A program made the translations under genes and the position numbers. Of a stretch of 64,000 nucleotides of DNA, positions 43,706-56,088 are shown piece after piece (the stretch's first letter is position 1; each line of letters begins with the position of its first letter). Under the pieces are notes generated by a model that was not told the origin of the DNA, did not search any database, and saw only the letters and a list, made by a program, of their open reading frames with translations. This stretch comes from Adlercreutzia sp. ZJ141 (GTDB lineage: Bacteria > Actinomycetota > Coriobacteriia > Coriobacteriales > Eggerthellaceae), in the NCBI RefSeq assembly GCF_011038965.1, contig NZ_JAAKEB010000010.1, positions 1 through 64,000 of the forward strand. The letters are read 5' to 3'.

Positions 43706-44777
43706 ACAGCCCCCCAGCATTTGCGTAACGCACCTTGCCTTCACCAGCCACAATGCGGCCCACACGATAGAACGTTTCGTTTTGCCGCGCGAGTGCCGCC
43801 TCAACATCTGTTACCTTGTTAGGATCGCAGATAAAGATCATTCCCGTGCCCATATTGAAGGTCTTCAGTGCTTCCTCATCGGTTAGTCCAGCCGCCGCGC
43901 ATGCATAATGAACAATAGGAGGAACAGGCCACGACCCAAGGCAGACCTCAGCATCCACATTGCCCGGAAGCGCACGGTTTAGGTTCTCGGTGATGCCGCC
44001 GCCGGTGATGTGCGCCAGGGCGCGAATGCCGCCCGGAACCTCTTGCATGACCGAACGAACAGGTTTCACGTAAATGCGCGTGGGGATAAGCAGCGCATCA
44101 GCCACGCTCATACCGCCAAGTTCGTCGCACGGAGCTGTCTGCTCATCGAAGGTCTTACCATCAAGACACACACGACGCGCCAACGAATAGCCGTTTGAAT
44201 GCAAGCCGGTCGATGGTAGCGCAATGAGAACATCGCCCTCGCACACACTGAGCGGATCGAGCATTTTCGGGCGATCGACAATACCCACGCAGAAACCCGA
44301 TAGATCATAATCATCCGGGTCCATCACGCCAGGATGCTCAGCCATTTCGCCACCAATCAGCGCACAGCCCGACTGTCGGCAACCTTCACCGATGCCGCCA
44401 ACAATCTGCGCCATAGCTTCCGCCTTCAGCTTGCCAACCGCCACGTAGTCGAGGAAGAACAGTGGCTCGGCTCCTGTTGCCAGAATGTCGTTTACACACA
44501 TGGCAACTAAATCGATACCTACGGTGTCGTGTTTACCTAAAAGCTGGGCGACTTTCAGCTTCGTTCCCACACCATCGGTGCCGCTTACCAGAAGCGGATC
44601 GGCCATGTCCTTCGCCGCAGCAATGCTGAACAAGCCACCAAAGCCACCGATGTCGCCCACTACTTCAGGCCGATACGTACTATGCACCGTATCCTTAATG
44701 GCGTCGACCGCACGAGCACCCTCAACAATGTCGACGCCCGCCTGAGCATAGGTCATGCCCTGCTGGTTTTCTGTCAT
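43689..44777 (-). CDS. purM: Phosphoribosylformylglycinamidine cyclo-ligase
   Basis: Makes AIR from FGAM with ATP, the fifth step of purine synthesis. The 362-residue protein has GGFGGLFSI, LVSGTDGVGTKLKVAQ, IGGEMAEHPGVM, GLHSNGYSLAR and AHITGGGITENLNRALP. The start at 44777 (MTENQQGMTYAQAG) is chosen from conservation; AAGG lies very close to it, so an in-frame ATG at MTYAQAG remains possible. purM-purN is a common pair; sortase lies 43 bp upstream. Confidence 0.95.
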   Translation of the reverse strand: MTENQQGMTYAQAGVDIVEGARAVDAIKDTVHSTYRPEVVGDIGGFGGLFSIAAAKDMADPLLVSGTDGVGTKLKVAQLLGKHDTVGIDLVAMCVNDILATGAEPLFFLDYVAVGKLKAEAMAQIVGGIGEGCRQSGCALIGGEMAEHPGVMDPDDYDLSGFCVGIVDRPKMLDPLSVCEGDVLIALPSTGLHSNGYSLARRVCLDGKTFDEQTAPCDELGGMSVADALLIPTRIYVKPVRSVMQEVPGGIRALAHITGGGITENLNRALPGNVDAEVCLGSWPVPPIVHYACAAAGLTDEEALKTFNMGTGMIFICDPNKVTDVEAALARQNETFYRVGRIVAGEGKVRYANAGGLYGFQA

Positions 44778-44820
44778 GTCCTTCTCGCTTTCCCTGGTTT
44801 TATCGGCGTATCGTACGCGC

Positions 44821-45864
44821 TTACGCCGCCACATCCTGCGCAGCCCCCGATATAGCCTCTTCATCGGCGGCACTTACCGCGTCTGCTGCATTGATGTCCT
44901 CTGCATTGCCATACGCATTCTGATCAGTTGCAACAGTGCTCTCCGTCACATAGGCGAACAGTACCCAACGTCCGTTGCTTGCAAGATTGTCGCACGTGGA
45001 GAGCGTGAACGCCTTCTTCATATCGGACGCCTCAACAATATCGTCAGCTGAAACCACCGACCGGTCTATCTTGTCCTGAAGGTAGCGCTCGAATTCGTCC
45101 GGCGACGAAAACTCCGTCTGTGCCAACGGCTCGGTTCCCGAACAATGAACAAGCGAACACGTGAGCAGACGATAGTTTCCCTGCGGCGTAAGAATGTAGA
45201 CCGTTCGAGACGCGTCAAACGCACCTTGATCCTCGAGGCCAGCGATGTCGGAGAACATAGACCCGTCGTTCATGTTGTGCCCATATACCACGTTGTTATC
45301 ATCGGAGAAGTCGGCTGCGTTCTCGGCGGAAAGGAAGATGCAGCCGAACACGGCAAGCCATCCTTCCGAGCCCGTGAAATCGTGTGTAAGGTAGTAGTCA
45401 TTATCTGAGCGATGCACGATAGGATAGTTGATGTTAGTGTTGGGAATGTAGATCCAACCCACCACGTCGGGATTGATCGCACGCAGCGCATCCCAGTCAA
45501 CCTGTAAGTCAGACAACGACATCGCCGCCACATCGCTCGGTGGCATGAAGCCCTCGTTTGCAATGTCGTTGTAGGTCTGCCGACCCTGCCAATAGCTGAA
45601 AAGGATGGTACCCAGCGCCAGTAAAGAAACCAGCAGCACAACAAGCGCCAGCACAATCACCACACGCAGTACCTTCGAGCCGCGCTTTTTCTGAGGGGGC
45701 ATACTCATACCGCCACCCGATACAGTGGCAGGCATCATACCAGAAGCGGACTTCCGAGCAGCGCTGCCGTAATTCGCTCTACCGTATTGCGAAGCGTCCA
45801 TGTTTAGGTTTTGGCGCACAGGGCGGGCGAAATCTTGCGAATTCTGATGAGAACGGTTGTCCAT
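44821..45864 (-). CDS. Class B sortase
   Basis: Membrane transpeptidase that anchors surface proteins to peptidoglycan. The 347-residue protein has a cytosolic Gln/Asn-rich N-terminus (about 1-60), a membrane segment (about 65-92) and the sortase fold with H196 (VVYGHNM), C291 (TLSTCDN) and R299. The insertion between strands and the TLSTC pattern point to class B. A Gln/Ala/Asp-rich tail (about 310-347) is extra. No substrate with a sorting signal is seen nearby. It may be transcribed together with purM-purN. Confidence 0.93.
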   Translation of the reverse strand: MDNRSHQNSQDFARPVRQNLNMDASQYGRANYGSAARKSASGMMPATVSGGGMSMPPQKKRGSKVLRVVIVLALVVLLVSLLALGTILFSYWQGRQTYNDIANEGFMPPSDVAAMSLSDLQVDWDALRAINPDVVGWIYIPNTNINYPIVHRSDNDYYLTHDFTGSEGWLAVFGCIFLSAENAADFSDDNNVVYGHNMNDGSMFSDIAGLEDQGAFDASRTVYILTPQGNYRLLTCSLVHCSGTEPLAQTEFSSPDEFERYLQDKIDRSVVSADDIVEASDMKKAFTLSTCDNLASNGRWVLFAYVTESTVATDQNAYGNAEDINAADAVSAADEEAISGAAQDVAA

Positions 45865-45930
45865 CGCTACCTTTCAACATGCACACGTTGCGCTCAGTGC
45901 GGCTTTTCAAAACGAAACTATCATAGCAAA

Positions 45931-45949
45931 CGCCCCCAAAGCGGGGGCG
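45931..45949. terminator. Short G/C hairpin upstream of the sortase gene
   Basis: CGCCCCC (45931-45937) pairs with GGGGGCG (45943-45949). On the minus strand it is followed by TTTGC, so it may weakly terminate transcripts arriving from the small membrane peptide gene. Confidence 0.4.
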
Positions 45950-45990
45950 CGAGCCTGCAAAATCGCACGAACCGCCATACGGGCGGAGGA

Positions 45991-46044
45991 CCAGTTTGCG
46001 TTGACTGACTGGTTCGCCAACCAGCCGGTCAATTCGCCAACTGG
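45991..46044. repeat. 54-nt palindrome after the small membrane peptide gene
   Basis: CCAGTTTGCG pairs with CGCCAACTGG (one mismatch), TTGACTG with CGGTCAA, and CTGGTT with AACCAG at the tip. The structure begins one base after the stop codon of the 38-residue frame. No T-run follows. Confidence 0.6.
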
Positions 46045-46161
46045 CTATTTCTTCATTTCCTCAAAGAAACCCTTTGCAATAAACGCAACAATAACGAGAA
46101 CGATAATGGCAACGACTATCCAAACCGCCATCATGGGCACCTGAATACCGAAAAGAGTCAT
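46045..46161 (-). CDS. 38-residue single-membrane-segment peptide
   Basis: A short frame with a good ribosome binding site (GGGGAG, seven bases before ATG). The peptide starts MTLFGIQVPM, has one hydrophobic helix of about 20 residues (AVWIVVAIIVLVIVAFIA) and ends with the charged KGFFEEMKK. It lies in a gap between sortase and truA, followed directly by a 54-nt palindrome. No family recognised; small membrane peptides of this kind are often regulators of larger membrane proteins or toxins, which is only a possibility here. Confidence 0.6.
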   Translation of the reverse strand: MTLFGIQVPMMAVWIVVAIIVLVIVAFIAKGFFEEMKK

Positions 46162-46305
46162 GGCAATCTCCCCTTTTTTACATACCTAATTACACATCAA
46201 CTGTGAATCTATCATAAATTTCCTGGTGCAGGGTATCGCAAGCGTGAAATTTATGCAAGCGTGCCACCGACAATTGTCGGCAAAGGTAACCTTTCCGAAA
46301 TAGTT
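46162..46305. other. Intergenic region upstream of the small membrane peptide
   Basis: Contains a perfect 14-bp palindrome, CCGACAATTGTCGG (46267-46280), which could be an operator, and a weak candidate promoter (TTGCAT, 17 bp, TACCCT on the minus strand). Confidence 0.4.
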
Positions 46306-46536
46306 TTAGGCAAAGCGCGATGCACAGACAGCGGTAAGGTGTCCGTTTTCATCCTGAAAAAGACACAAACGACCATCGCGACTCTCGTATACGCTGCTGA
46401 ACAAAGCGGGTTGGCCTGATGCACTTGACGCGCTTTCGGTATTCGAAGCAGCCACGTTGCGATCTGCCGATGCCGCGCTCCTGTTACCCGCTGCATCTCG
46501 CGCGCTGGCGACAGCGACTCTATTTGTAGCTGACAT
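46306..46536 (-). CDS. Small hypothetical protein overlapping truA
   Basis: A 76-residue frame whose ATG overlaps the 3' end of truA by 17 bp in another frame. The N-terminal half is Ala/Ser-rich (RVAVASARDAAGNRSAASADR), the C-terminal half is better structured (ALFSSVYESRDGRLCLFQDENGHLTAVCASRFA, with alternating hydrophobic residues). No clear ribosome binding site, so coupling with truA would be needed. It may be real; I recognise no family. Confidence 0.45.
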   Translation of the reverse strand: MSATNRVAVASARDAAGNRSAASADRNVAASNTESASSASGQPALFSSVYESRDGRLCLFQDENGHLTAVCASRFA

Positions 46537-47464
46537 GCCAGAACACCAGACCTTGCGCGGGCGCATTCTCTCCCGCTGCCGAACGATCGCGCGCTGCAAG
46601 CACGCGCTTAACCCATTCTGGTTCTCGCTGTCCACGCCCCACCGCAACAAGCGTGCCCACAATCGTGCGCACCATGGAATGCAGGAACGCGTTTCCCACT
46701 ACCGTGATACAAAGACAGCGCTCCCCCATGATCAACTCTTCGGAAAACGAGATCTCGTTCACGTTACGGCACGTCGGTTTACCAACTGCCGAAGCAGCGA
46801 GACAGAAACTCTTGAAATCGTGCTCACCAATAAGACAACGCGATGCGAGTTCCATTGCGCACACATCGAGCCCCTTCGGCTGATGCCAACAGAAGTCGCG
46901 CATGAATAGCGGTTTCGTCTCATCAAGGCAGATGAAGTAGCGGTACTCGCGGCAGATGGCGTCGAAACGGGCTGAGAATCCCGGTTCGCGAAGGGCAACC
47001 GACCTTACCGTAATGTCATCATGCACGAGCGCATTTAATGACCTGCACAGGCTATTGAACGTTCGATCACGCAGTTCACCGGCAAGAAGATCGAAACTCA
47101 CCACCTGCCTGCGGGCGTGCACGCCCGCATCGGTGCGCCCCGCACACGTTGTTTCCACCTTGCGACGAAAGAGCGTTTGTAGCGCCGATTCCAACTCGCC
47201 TTGCACGGTAAGCTGGCCCGGCTGCCGCGCGAACCCACAGAATGCTGCACCTTTATAGGCGACAGTCAGGGACAGCGTTATTGTCTGCTCTTCTGGCGAT
47301 ACTGCGTCGCTCTGTAGCGCTTTGTCCGCATCCGTCACATCATGCGCGTGTCGTGCCGCATCAGCCGCCGCCGCGCCAGCGCCAGCACCGTCCGCACTTC
47401 CACCAACACCAGCGCTGCCCATACAGTCGCCAGCGTCCACGTAAGCCTTCCCGTTAACCACCAT
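46520..47464 (-). CDS. truA: tRNA pseudouridine synthase A
   Basis: Makes pseudouridine at positions 38-40 of tRNA anticodon stems. The core (from about residue 65) has LTVAYKGAAFCGFARQPGQLTVQGELE, the catalytic Asp in CAGRTDAGVHA, ICREYRYFI and FLHSMVRTIVGTLVAVGRG. An unusual Gly/Ala/Asp-rich N-terminal extension of about 60 residues precedes it; the true start could be downstream. Start set at ATG 47464 with AAGGCGGG upstream. It follows the dnaE stop by 17 bp. Confidence 0.92.
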   Translation of the reverse strand: MVVNGKAYVDAGDCMGSAGVGGSADGAGAGAAAADAARHAHDVTDADKALQSDAVSPEEQTITLSLTVAYKGAAFCGFARQPGQLTVQGELESALQTLFRRKVETTCAGRTDAGVHARRQVVSFDLLAGELRDRTFNSLCRSLNALVHDDITVRSVALREPGFSARFDAICREYRYFICLDETKPLFMRDFCWHQPKGLDVCAMELASRCLIGEHDFKSFCLAASAVGKPTCRNVNEISFSEELIMGERCLCITVVGNAFLHSMVRTIVGTLVAVGRGQREPEWVKRVLAARDRSAAGENAPAQGLVFWHVSYK

Positions 47465-47481
47465 CACGCCCGCCTTCAATG

Positions 47482-50400
47482 CTAGGCAACTATCGCGGCA
47501 TGACCGAACAACTCCTGCAGTTCGGAACGCATAACCCGATTCGACGCGTCAACCGATACCGGTAATTCAGCACGCAGCTTTGATCCGTTGTTTTGCTGCA
47601 CAAACAGCACCACGCCATCGCGCCCCGGATACGACTGTAAGATACGGTTCAAACGCAGCGTCTTCGCCTGATCAAACGTTGAACAGGGGACTCGTAATTC
47701 CAGGCGCGAGGGACGCTCATCTGACTCGTTGAGCTCGATAATCTCAAGCTCAAACGCCATGATCTGATTACCGCGATCGCTATGCTCGAACTTGCCCTTA
47801 ATCTTCACGATCGAGTCTTCCTGGATAGCCTCTGAGAAGTCGTCGTATTTGAAGCAGATGCATTCGACGCTGCCCGTGGTGTCCTCAAGCTCGAAAGTAG
47901 CCATTTTGGTGCCACGCTTTGTGAGCTTCACCACAACGTTTGAGATCATGCCCACAAACACCGCATTAGGAATCTCCTTTGTGCGCTCAGCCAAGTCGCC
48001 GAGCTGCCACTTTGTCATGCGCGAAATAGCATGCTCATATGGCCGCAGGGGATGGTCGGATACGTAGATCTTCATGATCTCCTTCTCGAAGGTGAGCAGC
48101 TGCCGCTTCGACCACTCCACACCATCGGGCGGCGGCACTTCCTCCTTGAATGAGTCGTCGACCTCCGCGAACATGCTGAACATGTCCATCTGACCCGAAT
48201 CTCGGTCTTTCTGACGCTTCGCCGCACCCTCGAGCAACGGTGTTTCATCGACGAAATACATAAGTTGCTTTCGTGTGTAACCAGTCGAATCAAACGCGCC
48301 ACCCTTTATGAGCGCTTCGAGGGTCTTTCGGTTGTAACACTTTGCATCCAAGCGGCTCACAAAGTCATGTAAGCTGGTAAAGGGGCCGTTTTCCTCTCGT
48401 TCAGCGATGATAGCGTCAGCGACGTTTTTACCCACGCCACGCACGCCAACCAGGCCGAAGCGAATACCTTCGTCAACCGGCGTGAACTCAGCGTTCGATG
48501 AGTTAATGTCGGGCGGCAGCACCGGCGTACCGTTGCGGTTGCAGCTGGCGATGTAACGAATGAGGCGATCGGTGTTTCCCATGTAGCTGGATAACACAGC
48601 AGCCATGAAGTCGTTCGGATAGTGCGCCTTCAAGTATGCCGTACGCATAACCAAAATGGCATACGCTGCCGAATGCGATTTATTGAACGCGTACTTCGCG
48701 AATTTTTCCGCATCGTTCCAAATTTGCTGGGCGATCTTGATGTCGTAGTTGTTTGCAACCGCTCCGGCATCCCAGTCGCCCTGCAGCTGTTTCATCACGT
48801 CGAGCTTCTTCTTGCCCATTGCCTTGCGCAGCTTGTCTGCCTTACCGGCAGAAAAGCCACTCATAGCCATGGAAATCTGCATGATCTGCTCTTGGTAGAC
48901 CATGGTGCCGTATGTTTCTTCCAAAATGGGCTTCAAGCGTTCATCGTAGTAGTGAATAGCTGTTTTACCACTAGCTACCTTCACGTAGTCATCGACCATG
49001 CCGGATTCCAGAGGACCCGGACGATTCAACGCGATAGAGGCCACCACGTCGGAGAATCGACTCGGGGGAAGTCGACTGAACAAACTCACATATAACGCGC
49101 CTTCAACCTGGAACAGGCCGTCCATGTTACCCGAACGCATGAGCTCGAAGGCTTTTGGATCGTCGGTGGGAATTTCTTCAGGCACGATCTTTTCGCCGAA
49201 GCGTGCTTCGATGTTGCGGCATGCGCGCGACAACACACCCAAGGTGCGAAGCCCCAGAAAGTCCATCTTCAACAACCCTAGATCGGGTGTGTAGTGACCA
49301 TCGTACTGGGTAATAATTCCGCCGCCCTTCGTGTCACGCTTCATGGGAACATGATCACTCATGGGGTCGCGGCAGATGATGGTGGCACATGCGTGCACGC
49401 CCTCACCGCGCACGTGCCCTTCGATTGATTTAGCGGCGTCAATAACCGCTTTCACTTCGCTTTCAGCGGCGTAGGCCTTCTTCAGGTCGGGATTAGTGTC
49501 GAGCGCCTTATCGATAGTGATGCCAAGCTCATCACCGATCATCTTGCAGATGCGGTCACCCACCGCATACGGATATCCCAACACGCGCGCCGCATCACGC
49601 ACAGCATTTTTCGCCTGCAGCTTACCGAAGGTGATAACGCCAGCCACATGATCTTCGCCGTACACGTCTTTAATATGTTCGATAACTTCACCGCGACGCT
49701 CATCTTCGAAGTCGACGTCAATATCGGGCATCTCAACACGCTCTGGGCTCAAAAAACGTTCGAACAGCAGGCCGTTTGATAGCGGGTCAAGGTCAGTGAT
49801 ACCCATGGCGTACGCCACAATGGCTCCTGCAGCAGAACCGCGGCCGGGACCAACGCCGATACCCTGACTACGTGCCCATTCGATATATTCCTGCACAATG
49901 AGGAAGTACGCCGGGAAACCTTGCTGGATGATGACGCTCATTTCGTAATCAGCGCGCTCCTGCGCCTCGGGAGGCACCGGCGAACCATAGCGCTTAACTA
50001 TGCCCTCGTTCACGCGTTTCCGAAACCAGCTTTCCTCGGTTTCACCCTCAGGCAAAGGAAAACGCGGAAGGATGGAATCTCGCTCAAGCACAACGTTGCA
50101 CTTTTCCGCTACCTCGACCGTCGTATCACACGCCTCAGGGAAGTCGGCAAGCGCATCGCGCATTTCTTCCTCAGTCTTCATGTAGAACTGGTCGTTAGCA
50201 AACTTCATGCGGTTGACTTCATCAACCGTAGCGCCCGTGCCGACACACAGCATGATGTCCTGCGCGCGAGCATCTTCTTGCAGTAGGTAATGGAAATCGT
50301 TCGTGGCGATGGTTTTGAGCCCTGCAGCACGCGCGACATCAGTGAGCATATGATTGAGCTCGGTTTGAGTGAAGCCAGCATCGGTGCGTATGCCCTGGTT

Positions 50401-50937
50401 TTGCAGCTCAATGTAGAAGTCACCTGGATCAAAGCAGCTCGCGAACTTACGAGCCCATTCCACCGCATCATCAAATTGTCGGTTGTCGAGCAGCTTCGGA
50501 ATAATACCAGCAACGCACGCACTCGAACCGATAATGCCGTGCCCATACTTTTGCAGCATGCTGAATGTGGTGCGCGGCTTGTAGTAAAAGTTGTCAACGT
50601 GGCTTTCCGACACGAGCTTCAGCAAGTTATGGTAGCCTTCGTTCGTTTTTGCAAGAAGCAACAGGTGGTACAGGCGCGGCTTCACATCCTTGCGAAGCTC
50701 TTCATCGGTGGTGAAATAAACTTCGCATCCGTAGATGGGTTTTACTGCCTTGCCCGTTTCCTTTTCGACAGCAGTACATGCATCGCAGAGCTCAACGACG
50801 CCACTCATGACACCGTGGTCGGTAAGGGCGACGGCTGGCATGTCGAGATCGGCTGCTCGGCGCACCATGTCCTTAATGTGCGTAAGCCCGTCAAGCAGCG
50901 AATACTCAGTGTGGTTATGCAAGTGAACGAATGCCAT
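47482..50937 (-). CDS. dnaE: DNA polymerase III alpha subunit
   Basis: Replicative polymerase. The 1151-residue protein has an N-terminal PHP domain (HLHNHTEYSLLDG; the metal-binding histidines look present), the catalytic palm with GVGPGRGSAAGAIVAYA and PDIDVDFEDERRGEVI, the tau-binding/finger region (MVYQEQIMQISMAMSGFSAGKADKLRKAMGKK), a helix-hairpin-helix and a C-terminal OB domain (VVVKLTKRGTKMATFELEDTTG). This is the DnaE1 type, without the PolC exonuclease insertion. A candidate extended -10 promoter lies about 90 bp upstream. Confidence 0.97.
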   Translation of the reverse strand: MAFVHLHNHTEYSLLDGLTHIKDMVRRAADLDMPAVALTDHGVMSGVVELCDACTAVEKETGKAVKPIYGCEVYFTTDEELRKDVKPRLYHLLLLAKTNEGYHNLLKLVSESHVDNFYYKPRTTFSMLQKYGHGIIGSSACVAGIIPKLLDNRQFDDAVEWARKFASCFDPGDFYIELQNQGIRTDAGFTQTELNHMLTDVARAAGLKTIATNDFHYLLQEDARAQDIMLCVGTGATVDEVNRMKFANDQFYMKTEEEMRDALADFPEACDTTVEVAEKCNVVLERDSILPRFPLPEGETEESWFRKRVNEGIVKRYGSPVPPEAQERADYEMSVIIQQGFPAYFLIVQEYIEWARSQGIGVGPGRGSAAGAIVAYAMGITDLDPLSNGLLFERFLSPERVEMPDIDVDFEDERRGEVIEHIKDVYGEDHVAGVITFGKLQAKNAVRDAARVLGYPYAVGDRICKMIGDELGITIDKALDTNPDLKKAYAAESEVKAVIDAAKSIEGHVRGEGVHACATIICRDPMSDHVPMKRDTKGGGIITQYDGHYTPDLGLLKMDFLGLRTLGVLSRACRNIEARFGEKIVPEEIPTDDPKAFELMRSGNMDGLFQVEGALYVSLFSRLPPSRFSDVVASIALNRPGPLESGMVDDYVKVASGKTAIHYYDERLKPILEETYGTMVYQEQIMQISMAMSGFSAGKADKLRKAMGKKKLDVMKQLQGDWDAGAVANNYDIKIAQQIWNDAEKFAKYAFNKSHSAAYAILVMRTAYLKAHYPNDFMAAVLSSYMGNTDRLIRYIASCNRNGTPVLPPDINSSNAEFTPVDEGIRFGLVGVRGVGKNVADAIIAEREENGPFTSLHDFVSRLDAKCYNRKTLEALIKGGAFDSTGYTRKQLMYFVDETPLLEGAAKRQKDRDSGQMDMFSMFAEVDDSFKEEVPPPDGVEWSKRQLLTFEKEIMKIYVSDHPLRPYEHAISRMTKWQLGDLAERTKEIPNAVFVGMISNVVVKLTKRGTKMATFELEDTTGSVECICFKYDDFSEAIQEDSIVKIKGKFEHSDRGNQIMAFELEIIELNESDERPSRLELRVPCSTFDQAKTLRLNRILQSYPGRDGVVLFVQQNNGSKLRAELPVSVDASNRVMRSELQELFGHAAIVA

Positions 50938-51027
50938 AGTGTATGCCTCGAATGCGTACGTTATGCGCCGGGGTACGTATTGGGAGAAGATGAGCGCAAG
51001 GTTGTTTTCACGGTTTCTTTCACATTC

Positions 51028-51036
51028 ATTCTAACA
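51028..51036 (-). promoter_or_regulatory. Candidate dnaE promoter, extended -10
   Basis: TGTTAGAAT on the minus strand is an extended -10 element 91 bp before the dnaE start and downstream of the atp operon terminator. Confidence 0.45.
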
Positions 51037-51117
51037 GCTTCCCCGAAGTTTGATGTGTCGAACCCCGCGAACAAACCGTGGGTTTTTTATGAAACGTATG
51101 TTCGAGTTCCTCTCTAC

Positions 51118-51149
51118 AAAAAGGTCCCGCAGCTTTCGGCTGCGGGACC
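51118..51149 (-). terminator. ATP synthase operon terminator
   Basis: GGTCCCGCAGC (51123-51133) pairs perfectly with GCTGCGGGACC (51139-51149), and on the minus strand TTTTTG follows immediately. It lies 33 bp after the atpC stop codon. A textbook intrinsic terminator. Confidence 0.92.
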
Positions 51150-51182
51150 CTCACATAGGTACTGGTTTTGCGACACGTCGCC

Positions 51183-51592
51183 TTACGCCGCTTCGGCCGC
51201 CTTAATGCGCACATTGCACCACGCAATGTCAGCGGGCAGCATAGTCTTTGCCAACTCGGCTTCAGGCTTACCGGCGGCTTCATCCTGCAGCTCAGCAAGG
51301 TGATCACGCACCGCCTGCACGTCGATGTCCTCAACGGCCACCGCACGGTCGGCCAAAATGATGACTTTCTCCCCCGTCACTTCAACGTAACCGCCCTGCA
51401 AAGCGAACGCGCGAGGATTCGAGCCATCCTCGTTCTTCAGACGTACGACACCATCGGCCAAAACAGACACGGTGGGCGCATGGCCGGGCAAAAAGCCCAT
51501 CTCACCCTCGACGCCCGGCACGATAACCATATAGGCTTCAGATGAGAACAACCGCTTTGCCGGTGTGACAATGTCGCATGCGAGAGCGGCCA

Positions 51593-51593
<1 letters not shown>
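51183..51593 (-). CDS. atpC: ATP synthase epsilon subunit
   Basis: Central-stalk subunit and brake of F1. The 136-residue protein has the beta-barrel domain (LACDIVTPAKRLFSSEAYMVIVPGVEGEMGFLPGHAP) and a C-terminal helical part. The start codon shares a base with the atpD stop (TAATG). Last gene of the operon, followed by a strong terminator. Confidence 0.95.
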
Positions 51594-53038
<1,445 letters not shown>

Positions 53039-53932
53039 TTATTCCTCCAAAGCCGCAGCGCCGCCCACGATCTCCGAAATCTCGGTTGTGATGGCGCCCT
53101 GGCGGACACGGTTATATAGTCTGGTCAGCGTTTCGACCATTTCGTTGGCGTTGTCGGTCGCCGACTTCATGGCAGCGCGGCGAGCCGCCTGCTCAGCGGC
53201 AGCCGAATCGACAAGCGCATGGAAAATCGTCGTGCGAACATATGCGGGAAGCAACATGTCCAGCACAGCCTCAGCGCTCGGCTCGAACTCGACGTCACCG
53301 GGAAGAGAGGCCTCGCCAGAGGTGCCTTCGGCATCGCCTTGCAGGTCGTCGGCGTTGACCGGCAGCACCTGCTCGACACGAAGCACCTGCTCCGCCGCAT
53401 TCTTCGCATGGTTGTACACAAGCACAACCTCGTCGATTTCGTTATTCACGTAACCGTCGATAGCGAAGGTGGCGATAGCAGACGCCTCTTCAACCGTAGG
53501 ATCAGCAGAGAGATCCTTAAACTCCAAGACCGGCTTGACGTTGCGATAGTTAAAGTATCCAGCGGATTTCTTACCGCACGCCACGATCTGGCAAGAGGCC
53601 CCTGCAGCTTGATTCTCTCTCATAAGGCCCTCGGCGCGGCGCAGCACGTTGCTGTTGAACCCGCCCGCAAGGCCACGGTCCGACACGACAACCACGATAA
53701 GCACGTTCTTTATTTCCTCGTGCTTGCGGAGCAAGGCGCTCTGCCCGCCCTGCACGCGAGAGGCGACGCTTCCCAGCATTTCCATCATCGATTCGGAGTA
53801 CGGGGTCGCAGCCTCCACGCGTTCCGTTGACTTGCGGATCTTCGCCGCAGCCACCATTTCCATGGTGCGCGTGATCTGCTTCGTCGACGATACGGAGCTG
53901 ATGCGTCTTTCAATGTCGTGAAGGTTGGGCAT
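53039..53932 (-). CDS. atpG: ATP synthase gamma subunit
   Basis: Rotor shaft of F1. The 297-residue protein has the N-terminal helix LHDIERRISSVSSTKQITRTMEMVAAAKIRK, the SDRGLAGGFN segment and the C-terminal helix ARRAAMKSATDNANEMVETLTRLYNRVRQGAITTEISEIVGGAAAL. Length is slightly above average because of an acidic insertion near residues 205-225 (GDAEGTSGEASLPGDVEFE). Confidence 0.96.
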   Translation of the reverse strand: MPNLHDIERRISSVSSTKQITRTMEMVAAAKIRKSTERVEAATPYSESMMEMLGSVASRVQGGQSALLRKHEEIKNVLIVVVVSDRGLAGGFNSNVLRRAEGLMRENQAAGASCQIVACGKKSAGYFNYRNVKPVLEFKDLSADPTVEEASAIATFAIDGYVNNEIDEVVLVYNHAKNAAEQVLRVEQVLPVNADDLQGDAEGTSGEASLPGDVEFEPSAEAVLDMLLPAYVRTTIFHALVDSAAAEQAARRAAMKSATDNANEMVETLTRLYNRVRQGAITTEISEIVGGAAALEE

Positions 53933-53944
53933 GTTCTACCTGCC

Positions 53945-55506
<1,562 letters not shown>

Positions 55507-55510
<4 letters not shown>

Positions 55511-56088
55511 GAGCGTTCACCTCCATCTGTTGTGTCTTTGAGGACGGTACGCGCATTCTCTAACTGCGTGAGAATACTGGCATCGATCCTCTTGCCGTTT
55601 GCGTTCATGAGTATGCCGCCCAACAGGGATGGGTCGATATGCTCACGCAGCACGACCTTGGTTCCCAAATCGGTTTCGGCTTTCCGTACGATAACCTCTC
55701 GCAGGTGGTCATCGAGCTCTACGACCGTAGTCACATCGACAACGGTCATGTTCAGCTTGGCTTCGAGCTGTTGCCCATACGCCTCGCTCACGCGGGGAAG
55801 CAGATCCGTGTCGCCGCGCTCTGCCATAACGGCGAGAACATCAACGAGCACAGGATTGGCCGTGGCGAACACGCCACGAACCACCTCCGCACGCTGCTCT
55901 GCGGTATACGAGCTGTCGCCGATCGCGCTTGCAAGATCCATGTTCGACCGCATGATCCGCACAATGCTCTCAAGCTGATCGCGCACTTCGAGCACGTCGT
56001 TTTGGCCACCTGCCTCGTACACGCCATCCAAAAGGACAGCAGCGTACGTGGCTACCTGCTCTTTAACGATCTGGCGATTAATCGGCAT
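55507..56088 (-). CDS. atpH: ATP synthase delta subunit
   Basis: Connects the peripheral stalk to F1. The 193-residue protein has the N-terminal helical domain ([19 protein letters not shown]) and the C-terminal [34 protein letters not shown]. It overlaps atpF by 11 bp and atpA by four. Confidence 0.94.
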
